Source: Casp-actino8 sp945862545
Lineage (GTDB): Bacteria > Actinomycetota > Acidimicrobiia > Acidimicrobiales > Ilumatobacteraceae
Reading direction: 5' to 3'
DNA length: 64,000 bases
Assembly (NCBI GenBank): GCA_945862545.1
Contig: CAMAYS010000001.1
Span: 62,001-126,000 of the forward strand
Shown here piece after piece: positions 45,584 through 54,200 of this stretch. The translations under genes and the position numbers were made by a program. The notes under the pieces are model-generated. The model searched no databases. It was given only the letters and a program-made list of their open reading frames with translations, and was not told the origin of the DNA. Every line of letters starts with the position of its first letter. Positions within the stretch are counted from its first letter, which is position 1.

Positions 45584-46501
45584 TTATTCCCCTGGATGAT
45601 CAGAAGGACGGAGCCAGTTTTCTAAGTATTGATGTGAGCGCGCTTCCTTCATTCCTGGGATGCCGTCGGTTTCGATGATCGCTCTGAAAGTCCGACCATC
45701 GGGTGCGGTGGCCCGATCGGCAGCTAATAGTGTTTGAGCATCAACTTCTATAGCCCGTAGTCGTCCCAAAACTTCGCCGCTGGCATCGGCAACTTCATCA
45801 ATGGCTTGACGATTTAAGGCGATGCCCTCTCTGGGCATGCGGGAGATACGTTGGGCGAGATCGAGAACTCTGTTGTGTAAAGCATCATCTGCTTCAACTG
45901 CGAGGACAAGTCCGAGGTCTTGAGCTTTTTGGGCGCTGATAAGTTCGCCAGTAAACATTAAGAACTTTGCCCACTGTCGACCAATCGTCATAGTGAGCGG
46001 TGAGATTCCTACAAGACCGAGACGACCTTCGGGGAAACCGAATTGGGCGCTTTGTGCTGCGATGACTAAATCGCATGATTCTGCGAGAAGGACGCCCGCC
46101 CCGAGGCAAAAGCCGTGGACCTCGGCAATAGTTGGCAGCCGACTGGAGCGCATCCGCTCGCGGAAGGCCGATGCATCGGCAAGAAATGCCCGATGCTCTT
46201 CAAGCGTTTCTCGGCGCGTATTACCCGTGAGGTCGCCGCCAGTGCTAAATGCCCGACCGTGACCACGGATAATTACGCAACCAATTTTTGCATCGGAGTT
46301 GGCGAGAGATAGTGCGTGCAGAATTTGATCACGGGTTCCACCCGGCCGGCCCGAGATCGGGTTTAATAATTCGGGACGATTGAGACTGATCATGGCTACC
46401 TGGGCTCGAGGTGAACCTAAGACCTCATACTGAACCTCATCAAGAACAATATTGAGGTCGGTCTTACCGTCCCGATTGACTCCATCTTGACTTTGAACCA
46501 T
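45584..46501 (-). CDS. crotonase-family protein (enoyl-CoA hydratase/isomerase-like)
   Basis: 305 residues from ATG 46501, which has a strong GGAGGTG site; the longer frame to 46576 reads into the divergent regulator. The oxyanion-hole segments GRAFSTGGDLTG and HGFCLGAGVLLAESCD are present. The first Glu of classic hydratases is replaced by Leu (GVLLAE) while the second is kept (PEGRLGL), so the reaction may be isomerase-, hydrolase- or lyase-like rather than simple hydration. It is a single-gene unit. Confidence 0.86.
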   Translation of the reverse strand: MVQSQDGVNRDGKTDLNIVLDEVQYEVLGSPRAQVAMISLNRPELLNPISGRPGGTRDQILHALSLANSDAKIGCVIIRGHGRAFSTGGDLTGNTRRETLEEHRAFLADASAFRERMRSSRLPTIAEVHGFCLGAGVLLAESCDLVIAAQSAQFGFPEGRLGLVGISPLTMTIGRQWAKFLMFTGELISAQKAQDLGLVLAVEADDALHNRVLDLAQRISRMPREGIALNRQAIDEVADASGEVLGRLRAIEVDAQTLLAADRATAPDGRTFRAIIETDGIPGMKEARSHQYLENWLRPSDHPGE

Positions 46502-46595
46502 TGCGTCACCTCCACCGATAGCGAAATCGTACACAGTTGTTAGATTGTTCGTGGTGGTATCTTCCTCGTCGACCAAATATGGTGGTGTTACTGGG

Positions 46596-47855
46596 GTGGT
46601 ACCCCACGCCCCGATAGTTCTTGTGGGCCGAGATCCTTGGTGGGAAACGGCCTTCTCGCACGATGGCCCAACTTTTATTGATGTCCTGGGTAAATCTGGC
46701 TGGACTTGGTTGTCGGCCCAGGATGAGAACCAAGTTCGCTGGCTGGTATCAATTCGTAGGGTGTCGCTGGTGCTCGTGGCCGGGGATCAAACTTTCCTTC
46801 GAACGGTGACTGAATCGATTAGATCTTTAACATCGGTGCCTTTGGTGGTCATCGCCGATGATGCGCGTGAAGTCGTTGACCTATTGGAGATGGGAGTTGA
46901 CGCAGTTCTCCCAAGTGCAGAGCCGGGGGTAGTCATGGTTTCTCGGCTGAACGCGGTGCTTCGCAGAAGCGATCATCGACGCGGACACGGAGTCCGATTT
47001 CTTCGATGTGGGGGTCTAGTCATTGATCTTTGGACTCGCCAATGTTCGTTACGCGGTGAGTCGTTATCTCTCTCTCCGACTGAGTTCGATTTGCTGGCTT
47101 TTTTTATGACGCGTCCTGAAGTAACTATTTCGGGTGAGACAATTGTGCGACGAGTATGGGAGTTCCCACCAGCGGATTATCGCAATGCCTTGCGAATCGT
47201 TATCAATCGTCTCCGAAGAAAACTCGGTGATGACGCTTGTGAGCCATCCTTCATCGCAGTTGTACGGGGTTCTGGTTACCGATTTGTAGCCCGCGTGACC
47301 GAGGTCGCCGACTCGTTGTCTGAAGGACCAGAAGCCGTTGATGTGGCCCCCTTGCTTGAATCCCTCACGGGTTTCATTGATCGTTTATCAAACACGACAG
47401 ATATGGTTGACGCTGCTCACGAGTTCGTCTCCTTCCTGGATCACGCTGGTATGGCAGATGGCGTGGCGCTTTTTCTGAGCAAGTGTGGGCGAATGCATCT
47501 TTTGGCATCTCGCAATATGCCAGATACTTGGCTGTCCCATGTCAGCGCGGGGGTCCCACTTGACCCGAGGTTTGCCAGTGCCCATAGCGTGCTTTGCGGT
47601 GAAGTCGTGCAATTCGCCGATGTTCGTGCGGTGCGCGGTCAGTATTCGGCCACCGCTCGCGAATTATCGATTCATGGTTTCCGAGCGTGTCATTTTGTTC
47701 CCATTCTGCAAGCGGGTGAGGCTTGGGGGCATCTTGGCATAGCGCGCCGATCTCTTTGTCCACTTGATGACACCACAATGGTTTATCTGCGTTCCTTGTG
47801 CGCGGTGTTTGTCTTGCATACTGCCCGTTTGTCGGCAGAATTGGCAAGCGTTTAA
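46596..47855 (+). CDS. pseudo-receiver / OmpR-type winged-helix / GAF regulator
   Basis: About 419 residues. The first 125 resemble a response-regulator receiver, but the acidic pair, the phospho-acceptor Asp and the conserved Lys are not visible (LVLVAGDQ and DAVLPSA in their places). Residues about 138-234 are an OmpR/PhoB winged helix (LSLSPTEFDLLAFFM, NRLRRKLGDD, RGSGYRFV). Residues about 255-419 look like a GAF-type sensor domain. No histidine kinase is next to it. The start is uncertain: GTG 46596 has GGTGGTG upstream; TTG 46545 is an alternative. It may control the neighbouring ligase genes. Confidence 0.78.
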   Translation: MVPHAPIVLVGRDPWWETAFSHDGPTFIDVLGKSGWTWLSAQDENQVRWLVSIRRVSLVLVAGDQTFLRTVTESIRSLTSVPLVVIADDAREVVDLLEMGVDAVLPSAEPGVVMVSRLNAVLRRSDHRRGHGVRFLRCGGLVIDLWTRQCSLRGESLSLSPTEFDLLAFFMTRPEVTISGETIVRRVWEFPPADYRNALRIVINRLRRKLGDDACEPSFIAVVRGSGYRFVARVTEVADSLSEGPEAVDVAPLLESLTGFIDRLSNTTDMVDAAHEFVSFLDHAGMADGVALFLSKCGRMHLLASRNMPDTWLSHVSAGVPLDPRFASAHSVLCGEVVQFADVRAVRGQYSATARELSIHGFRACHFVPILQAGEAWGHLGIARRSLCPLDDTTMVYLRSLCAVFVLHTARLSAELASV

Positions 47856-47871
47856 TCGTGAGGTGCGTTAC

Positions 47872-49446
47872 ATGAATATCGCCCACTTCTTGCGTCAGTC
47901 AGCAATCTTTTTTCCTGAACGACCGGCCCTTACTTGGAGGGGCACAACTATCAGTTACCGCACTTTCGATCAGCGAGCATCTGGTTTTGCGCGGTGGATC
48001 GATTCGCTTGAGTTTGCTCGTGACAAGAGAGTGGTCTTATTTCTAGATAATTGTCCTGACCTTCTCGTGGCTATGTTCGGCACGTTTATGGCTGGTGGAG
48101 CAGTACTGCCGGCGAATTCGCGTCTCACCCTAGATGAACTTCAATTTTTGGTGAGCGATGGTGATGCTTGTGTCATCGTCACCGATCTGGCACATGTCGA
48201 TGTGGCACGCGCTGTTGCACGATTGACGGATTCCTGTGTCGTGGTTGCTGGAGAAGATCTCAACATTTTACTGAACGGAATTCTTGATAAGGATGCCAGT
48301 GTCTATGAGATTGTGGTGATGGATCCGAGCGATACGGCGTGGATTTTCTATACATCAGGAACTACCGGTCAACCCAAGGGTGCGCTACTTCCGCATTCAG
48401 TTCTGAACTTTGTGACGGTTTCTTGGTTGGCCGATCTCACTCCCTTGAGTGAACTCGATGTCACTTTGCATGCCGCACCTCTGAGTCATGGTGCTGGTTT
48501 CCATGCATTAGCGGCTACCGCTCGGGGTGCTCACCAAGTCATCTTTGATGAACCGACCTTTGACACGCAAAAGGTACTGCAGATCATCAGTGATTTTTCA
48601 GTGACGAATACATGGCTGGTTCCAACGCAGATTGTGATGCTGACTGCTAAGGCTGCCGAATTGGGAATCACGGGATCCGATATCGCCTCGTTGCAGTATG
48701 TCGTTTATGGGGGTGCGCCGATCACTCCATCGGCATTGACTCGGGCCCTGGATCGTTTCGGTTCAATCTTCGTGCAATTGCTTGGACAAGGTGAAACTCC
48801 GATGATGATCAGCGTTCTGCGGCGCCAGGATCACGTACCTGAATTATTGGGGAGCGCTGGTCGCGCCCGCCCAGGTATTGAGGTAGATATCGTTGGCTCT
48901 AATTCTGAATCTTTACCGCGGGGCGAGGTGGGCGAATTGGTGGTCCGTGGTCCCTCGGTCATGAGTGGCTATCTCAATCGACCTGAAGCGACCGCTGAGA
49001 CGATTGTGGATGGCTGGTTACATACAGGTGATCTTGGTCGCATGACAGAATCGGGCTTTATATATTTACTTGATCGCGCCAAAGACATGATTATTTCGGG
49101 CGGGTCCAATGTCTATGCCGTTGAAGTTGAAGATATTTTGGCGAGGCATCCGCTGATCCGCGAGGTATCTGTCGTCGGGATTCCCGACGATCTTTGGGGA
49201 GAGTCAGTTGTTGGCGTTGTTGTTGTCGAAGGGACTGAATCGCTGAACTTTGAGGCGTTGGCGTTATCGCTCACTGAATTAGCTCGAGAGCACCTCGCGG
49301 GCTACAAGATTCCACGGCGATTTATTTTTCGATCTAATTTGCCGCGTAATGCTTATGGCAAGGTACTTAAACGTGAGTTACGCGCCACGATTACTGAAGA
49401 GATGAATTCTGATCTTGAAATGCAACAGAAAGGACGACTTTCCTAG
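47872..49446 (+). CDS. AMP-forming acyl-CoA synthetase
   Basis: 524 residues of the ANL superfamily. FYTSGTTGQPKGALLPHS is the ATP-binding motif, GDLGRM and DRAKDMIISGGSNVYAVEVE are the hinge region, and NAYGKVLKREL carries the catalytic Lys. GAGGTG precedes ATG 47872; the longer frame to 47764 overlaps the regulator. It is 16 bases after the regulator and 11 before the ADP-forming-type ligase, so the operon holds two different acyl-CoA ligases. Confidence 0.91.
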   Translation: MNIAHFLRQSAIFFPERPALTWRGTTISYRTFDQRASGFARWIDSLEFARDKRVVLFLDNCPDLLVAMFGTFMAGGAVLPANSRLTLDELQFLVSDGDACVIVTDLAHVDVARAVARLTDSCVVVAGEDLNILLNGILDKDASVYEIVVMDPSDTAWIFYTSGTTGQPKGALLPHSVLNFVTVSWLADLTPLSELDVTLHAAPLSHGAGFHALAATARGAHQVIFDEPTFDTQKVLQIISDFSVTNTWLVPTQIVMLTAKAAELGITGSDIASLQYVVYGGAPITPSALTRALDRFGSIFVQLLGQGETPMMISVLRRQDHVPELLGSAGRARPGIEVDIVGSNSESLPRGEVGELVVRGPSVMSGYLNRPEATAETIVDGWLHTGDLGRMTESGFIYLLDRAKDMIISGGSNVYAVEVEDILARHPLIREVSVVGIPDDLWGESVVGVVVVEGTESLNFEALALSLTELAREHLAGYKIPRRFIFRSNLPRNAYGKVLKRELRATITEEMNSDLEMQQKGRLS

Positions 49447-49457
49447 TCTGTTATCTG

Positions 49458-51563
49458 ATGCCTCATATCGCCACGCGCAAGAATTTAGCCCGCCTCCTAG
49501 CACCGACGACGGTGGCGGTAGTCGGTGCCAACGACCAGTTAGGGATGTCAAATAACGCTGTGCGCCCGATGCTTGCTGCTGGTCGCGAAGTGATTTTAGT
49601 CAATCCGCGCCGTGACACTGTCTATGAAAGATCGGTCTTCACAGATCTGACAACGGCCGTCCACGCGGGGGTGCGTATCGATGCAGTTCTTTCATTGGTG
49701 AGCGCTGATCGGTCAATTGAGTTGATTGAAGAGGCAGCTACTCTCGGGTGTGCGGGTGTAGTGATTGCGGCTGCTGGTTTCGCGGAAGCCGGCGAGGAGG
49801 GTCTAGCGCGCCAGCAACGATTGCTTGATGTGGCGGATCGCACTGGTTTGGCAGTCATAGGTCCGAACTGTGCTGGCTTCAAGAACGTCCCACTTGGAGT
49901 GAATCTCTTCACTGGTGGTTGGTTAAAACTACCAGTGAGTGGACTTCACACCATCGGTGGTGTGTCGATGATTTCCCAGTCGGGATTTCTCGTCAGGTCT
50001 GCGATGGCCGCTGCGGGTGAACGGCATCTCGGAGTTTCAATCGCCGTCTCATCGGGTAACGAAGCGGTGTGTGATCTTGCTGACTACCTTGCTGTTTTGG
50101 CTGAAGATCCGCACACTTCGGTGATCTGTCTGATTATTGAGACGATACGCCGCCCTTCAGAATTTTTCACCGCAGTAGCCGCCGCGCGCGCTGCAGGTAA
50201 GCCCGTGATTGCCTTGAAATTAGGCCGCTCAGAGCGTTCCAAGCGGATCATGCAGTCGCACACCGGTGCCATTGCAGACGACAGTTGGGTCTATGAACTT
50301 GCTTTTCGGGATCATGGAGTGATTTCAGCGCGTGACATTGATGACCTCTTGGATCGTGCTCAACTTTTCGTCCAACTACCCAGCCAACGTCATCAACGAA
50401 TGGATCGTATTGGCTTAATCACAACATCGGGAGGCGTAGCAACCTTGGCTACTGATATCGCCGAAGAGTTGCAGGTTATCTTGCCAGAACTTCAAGAGAT
50501 TGAGAATTGGATCCGTGAACGTGTTCCTGGTGACACTGTTAACCCACTTGATCTCACTGGATTTGTCATGAGCAAAGCCGAACTCATGGAAGAGGTGTTT
50601 GATAAATATGCCGAGCATGTTGACATTCTCGGACTCGGGTGGTGGGCGGGCGCTCAGGACGAAGGATGGGCAGCGACCCTCTTAGATCCGTTTAGTCGGG
50701 TGGCACAGCATCACGAGATTCCCTTTGTCGTGACGCCGATTGAGGCGACCAGTATCGGAGATTGGGTCTCGCCTTGGCGGCACAAGAACTTAAGTTTTGC
50801 TAGAGGTATGGAGTCCTTCTTTCGAGCAGTTCATGGAATGAATATCCATGTCTCAACACCGCCCTATCGACTCAAAGAACAAGTAAGTCCCGGACTCAAT
50901 CGTCGTGTGGCCTTGCCCAAACTCGTTGATAGTGAGGTCGGACGTATTGTGGGTTTCGCCGAAGCGATGCAGTTACTGTCTGCCGCGGGCATAGAAGTTG
51001 CACCATGGATTGTGATTGACGAAGGTGAAACCGTAGATAGCCGATCACTTGGCGATCAATTGGTAGTGAAACTTGCCGATGTAGCGCACCGCACCGAGAT
51101 TGGTGCTGTCAGGGTCGGGGTCGCTCATCATGAGATGTCTGAGGCCGTTGCTGAGATGCGTTCAATTGCTGCCAAGCATGATGTCTCTCCTCGTGTTGCC
51201 GTTCAAGCGATGATTTCTGGACACGCAGAAGCATTCGCTGGGTTACAATGTCAAAGTGGTCTTGGACCACTGGTTCTACTCGGAGCAGGTGGAGTTTTGA
51301 TTGAGGTCTTACATAAGGTAAGCGGTCGTTTCCTTCCCATCGATGAACAGGATTTAGAATCTTTGGCGGATGAAGTCGTCTCCTCGGTCAGTGTTCTACG
51401 CGGTCAAAAACCTTGGTCACGAGTAGCATTGGGCGAACTCGTCGCTGGTCTCAATCGTCTCTGGCTTGAGCATGGTGATTGGTTGGATTCCGTGGATCTC
51501 AACCCCCTGATTATTACATCGAGTGGTGTCGTAGCCGTTGACGCCTTACTGGTGGCGCGCTAG
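49458..51563 (+). CDS. ADP-forming-type acyl-CoA synthetase (CoA-binding plus ATP-grasp)
   Basis: 701 residues, with the alpha and beta parts of the enzyme in one chain: a CoA-binding domain (VAVVGANDQLGMSN), a CoA-ligase domain with the phospho-His candidate H268 in MQSHTGAIADD, and a C-terminal ATP-grasp domain (LVVKLADVAHRTEIGAVRVG, LLGAGGVLIEVL). Such enzymes make acyl-CoA and ADP, or run in reverse. It may also be an acyltransferase-like relative; the substrate is unknown. It overlaps the next gene by one base. Confidence 0.86.
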   Translation: MPHIATRKNLARLLAPTTVAVVGANDQLGMSNNAVRPMLAAGREVILVNPRRDTVYERSVFTDLTTAVHAGVRIDAVLSLVSADRSIELIEEAATLGCAGVVIAAAGFAEAGEEGLARQQRLLDVADRTGLAVIGPNCAGFKNVPLGVNLFTGGWLKLPVSGLHTIGGVSMISQSGFLVRSAMAAAGERHLGVSIAVSSGNEAVCDLADYLAVLAEDPHTSVICLIIETIRRPSEFFTAVAAARAAGKPVIALKLGRSERSKRIMQSHTGAIADDSWVYELAFRDHGVISARDIDDLLDRAQLFVQLPSQRHQRMDRIGLITTSGGVATLATDIAEELQVILPELQEIENWIRERVPGDTVNPLDLTGFVMSKAELMEEVFDKYAEHVDILGLGWWAGAQDEGWAATLLDPFSRVAQHHEIPFVVTPIEATSIGDWVSPWRHKNLSFARGMESFFRAVHGMNIHVSTPPYRLKEQVSPGLNRRVALPKLVDSEVGRIVGFAEAMQLLSAAGIEVAPWIVIDEGETVDSRSLGDQLVVKLADVAHRTEIGAVRVGVAHHEMSEAVAEMRSIAAKHDVSPRVAVQAMISGHAEAFAGLQCQSGLGPLVLLGAGGVLIEVLHKVSGRFLPIDEQDLESLADEVVSSVSVLRGQKPWSRVALGELVAGLNRLWLEHGDWLDSVDLNPLIITSSGVVAVDALLVAR

Positions 51564-52294
51564 TGGAGAACAACACGACGAGTTTGGTATTCATTCACGG
51601 CGGTCAGCACACTGGTGCCTGTTGGGAATCAACTATCAGCCAAATTCGTCAGATGGATCCGGAGCGTCGTTTACTAGCCGTTGATCTGCCTGGTCGACGC
51701 GGCGAACCAGGGGATCTCTCCACTCTGAGTGTTGAACAGTGTGTGTCGAGCGTGCTTCGTCAAATTGAAGAATTTGGAGCCACCGATGTTGTACTGGTTG
51801 GGCACTCACTGGCAGGCATCACGATGCCGGGTGTCATCACCAGACTTGGAGCTCAACGTGTCAAGAGAGCCGTATATATAGCTTGTTGTATTCCGCCGCA
51901 GGGGTTCAACGTGACTTCCACTTTGCGACCTCCAGTGAGTTGGATCACGGGGGCTTTGGCCCGTTTTGTCAAGGTCTCTCGGCCGCTTCCAGGGTTAGTC
52001 GCTAAATGGATGTTTGCTAATGGCATGTCTGTTGATTTGCGGCGTCGAGTAGTCGCTGGTTTAGTACCAGATAGTGCTGTTTTAACACGCGAGAAGGTTG
52101 ATCGCTCAGCGATGCCGAAGATTCCCACCACCTGGATTATTACTCTTCGAGACAACTCGTTAAAGCCCGCTCGTCAACGAGAATTTATAAAGAATTTAGG
52201 CAATGTTGACGAAGTGCTGGAAATAGAGACATGCCATAACATGATGATCAGCGAACCTCAAAAACTCGCCGAGTTATTGATTGCACGTTGCTAG
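51563..52294 (+). CDS. alpha/beta hydrolase (esterase/hydroxynitrile-lyase-like group)
   Basis: 243 residues starting at GTG 51563, which overlaps the previous stop by one base. HGGQHTGACW follows the first strand, GHSLAGI puts the nucleophile at Ser82, and the catalytic His is H225 in ETCHNMMISEP. This pattern fits the small esterase/salicylate-binding group. It is the last gene in the operon with two acyl-CoA ligases, so it might free an acid that they then activate. Confidence 0.84.
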   Translation: MENNTTSLVFIHGGQHTGACWESTISQIRQMDPERRLLAVDLPGRRGEPGDLSTLSVEQCVSSVLRQIEEFGATDVVLVGHSLAGITMPGVITRLGAQRVKRAVYIACCIPPQGFNVTSTLRPPVSWITGALARFVKVSRPLPGLVAKWMFANGMSVDLRRRVVAGLVPDSAVLTREKVDRSAMPKIPTTWIITLRDNSLKPARQREFIKNLGNVDEVLEIETCHNMMISEPQKLAELLIARC

Positions 52295-52302
52295 AAGAAT
52301 GG

Positions 52303-53223
52303 TCAGCCAAGATTCAGTCCGGGTGCTTTGGTCTTAAAGATTTTCGTGGCGAATAGTTCGCCGAGTTTGGTGGCATCCCATCTTTGGTCTCCACTTGAAA
52401 CTGTCACGGCCTCGTGCCAACCGCCCATGAGATGGATGCCGTCGCGGATAGCTCGAATGACTTGTCCACTGATATAGGAGGCTTCATCGCTCGCAAGCCA
52501 AGCCACGACTGGGCAACAGAGTGATGGATCTAGCTTGTCGAATTCATCAGCGGGGATTTCGTCTGGTTCGCGTACGACGACATCGGGCATCATTGTCGCT
52601 GAAATCCGCGTCACGCCTCCAGGTGAAATCACGTTGCACGTCACGCCTAAACGGCCGAGTTCGAGATTGAGGGTCTGAGTCATGCCGACGATGGCCGCTT
52701 TGGCCGTGGCGTAATTGGTCTGGCCGAAGTTGCCAAGAAGGCCAGCCCCTGAGGTCGTATTGATAATCCGACCACCAACGTTACTTTCGCCATTTTTGGC
52801 ACGTTCACGCCAATGCTGTGCGGCGCTTCGGCATACCAGCCAGGTGCCCCGTACATGAACTTTCATCACCAAGTCGAAATCATCGGCACCCATATTCCAA
52901 ATCGCCTTATCGCGGACTATTCCTGCGTTATTGACAACAATGTCTATTTTCCCAAAAGTGTCAATGGCTTGCTGAACCATGGCTGCAGACTGAGATTCGT
53001 CACTGACATCACCATAATTTGCTGCCGCTCGCCCACCACGGGCCTCAATAATCTTGACAACCACATCAGCGTCGCGTCCATGACCTTCGCCTGAAGCATT
53101 TGAACCAAGATCATTGACGATGACGGCGGCTCCATGTTTGGCAAGTTCAAGGGCATGCCCACGACCGATTCCGTGCCCAGAGCCGGTGACGAGGGCCACT
53201 TTTCCTTCGAGTAGACGTGCCAT
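52303..53223 (-). CDS. SDR-family hydroxyacyl-CoA dehydrogenase-like protein
   Basis: 306 residues, a paralogue of the SDR at 6669-7568. TGSGHGIG at 13-20, VNDLGSNASGEG after the second strand, NNAGIVRDKAIWNM and the catalytic INTTSGAG plus YATAK. The MFE-2/HSD17B4-like form suggests 3-hydroxyacyl-CoA oxidation. It is divergent from the crotonase-ACAD-crotonase operon, with a variant of the shared palindrome in the gap. Confidence 0.87.
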   Translation of the reverse strand: MARLLEGKVALVTGSGHGIGRGHALELAKHGAAVIVNDLGSNASGEGHGRDADVVVKIIEARGGRAAANYGDVSDESQSAAMVQQAIDTFGKIDIVVNNAGIVRDKAIWNMGADDFDLVMKVHVRGTWLVCRSAAQHWRERAKNGESNVGGRIINTTSGAGLLGNFGQTNYATAKAAIVGMTQTLNLELGRLGVTCNVISPGGVTRISATMMPDVVVREPDEIPADEFDKLDPSLCCPVVAWLASDEASYISGQVIRAIRDGIHLMGGWHEAVTVSSGDQRWDATKLGELFATKIFKTKAPGLNLG

Positions 53224-53298
53224 CAGGGGATCTCACTTTCAGTGTTTTGTTGGTTTAACAAGCCGACGGGTCAATGATATTAGACAGCGACCACAATG

Positions 53299-53312
53299 AG
53301 ACACTATCGTCA
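53299..53312. promoter_or_regulatory. variant operator palindrome between SDR and crotonase operon
   Basis: AGACA-CTAT-CGTCA followed by GA, two mismatches from the core, but 13 of the 16 bases AGACACTATCGTCAGA agree with the copy at 60246. It sits in the 138-base divergent gap before the operon starting at 53362. Confidence 0.42.
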
Positions 53313-53361
53313 GATAAGAGGGCCTGATAACAGTCAGTGCGCTTCAACGGGAAGGATGATT

Positions 53362-54168
53362 GTGACGCAAGCGAACGAGCAAGCTGGTGGTCTAGTCATT
53401 GAGCGAGGTGATGACGGCGTCGTTGTCGTCAGGCTGAACCGTCCTGAACGACGCAACATGATTGATACTGTGACCGCCCAGCAATTGACAACTTTGTTCA
53501 TTGCGGCCAATACGGATTCCAGCATCCGTTCGTTTCTGATCACTGGGGTCGCCGATGTTTATTGCACTGGCGCAGATGCTGTTTCTGCTGCAGATACCCC
53601 TACGCCGGGAACGCTTGATTATCGATATGCGACGGAAGATTTTCGCCGGCTTTTTCAAGCCATGTGGGAGGTTGAAAAACCAGTTGTCACTGCGGTGAAT
53701 GGAACAGTAGCTGGGGCTGGTTGGATGCTTGCTCTTTTGGGCGACTTGGTGGTTGCTGATTCTGTCGCCCGCTGGACGCATGTTTTTACACGACGTGGAA
53801 TGGTGCCTCATGCGGGTGATCCATATTTCTTAGCGCGCATCATTCCATTTCACCGTCTAAATGAGATTGCACTGTTGAGTGACGCGATGACCTCTGTTGA
53901 TTTGCATGCTTGGGGTCTTGTCAATCGGTGCCTTCCAGCAACAGAAGTCTTCTCGACCGCTCTTGAACTGGCCCAACGTTTAGCTGCTGGTCCAACTCGC
54001 ACTTTAGGCCTCACCAAGCGCTTATATCGTCGTTCACTATCTAGCGATATGGCCACCGCATTTGAGGATGAGCGCAACGCCACCGCTCTGATTTCTACGA
54101 CTGCAGATCGACGCGAGGGTGTTCTTTCGTTCATCGAAAAACGTCCACCTCATTTTATTGGTAACTGA
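53362..54168 (+). CDS. crotonase-family protein lacking both usual catalytic Glu
   Basis: 268 residues. GVADVYCTGADAVSA and NGTVAGAGWMLALLGD form the oxyanion hole, but the first Glu position is Met/Leu (GWMLAL) and the second lies in THVFTRRGMVPHAGDP without Glu. Enoyl-CoA hydration by the usual pair is therefore unlikely; an isomerase, C-C hydrolase or retro-Claisen role is possible. GTG 53362 has GGGAAGG 6 bases upstream; ATG 53356 lies right against it. First gene of the operon with the ACAD fusion. Confidence 0.84.
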   Translation: MTQANEQAGGLVIERGDDGVVVVRLNRPERRNMIDTVTAQQLTTLFIAANTDSSIRSFLITGVADVYCTGADAVSAADTPTPGTLDYRYATEDFRRLFQAMWEVEKPVVTAVNGTVAGAGWMLALLGDLVVADSVARWTHVFTRRGMVPHAGDPYFLARIIPFHRLNEIALLSDAMTSVDLHAWGLVNRCLPATEVFSTALELAQRLAAGPTRTLGLTKRLYRRSLSSDMATAFEDERNATALISTTADRREGVLSFIEKRPPHFIGN

Positions 54169-54200
54169 ACAAACAACACGGATACGGAGTTAATAACACG

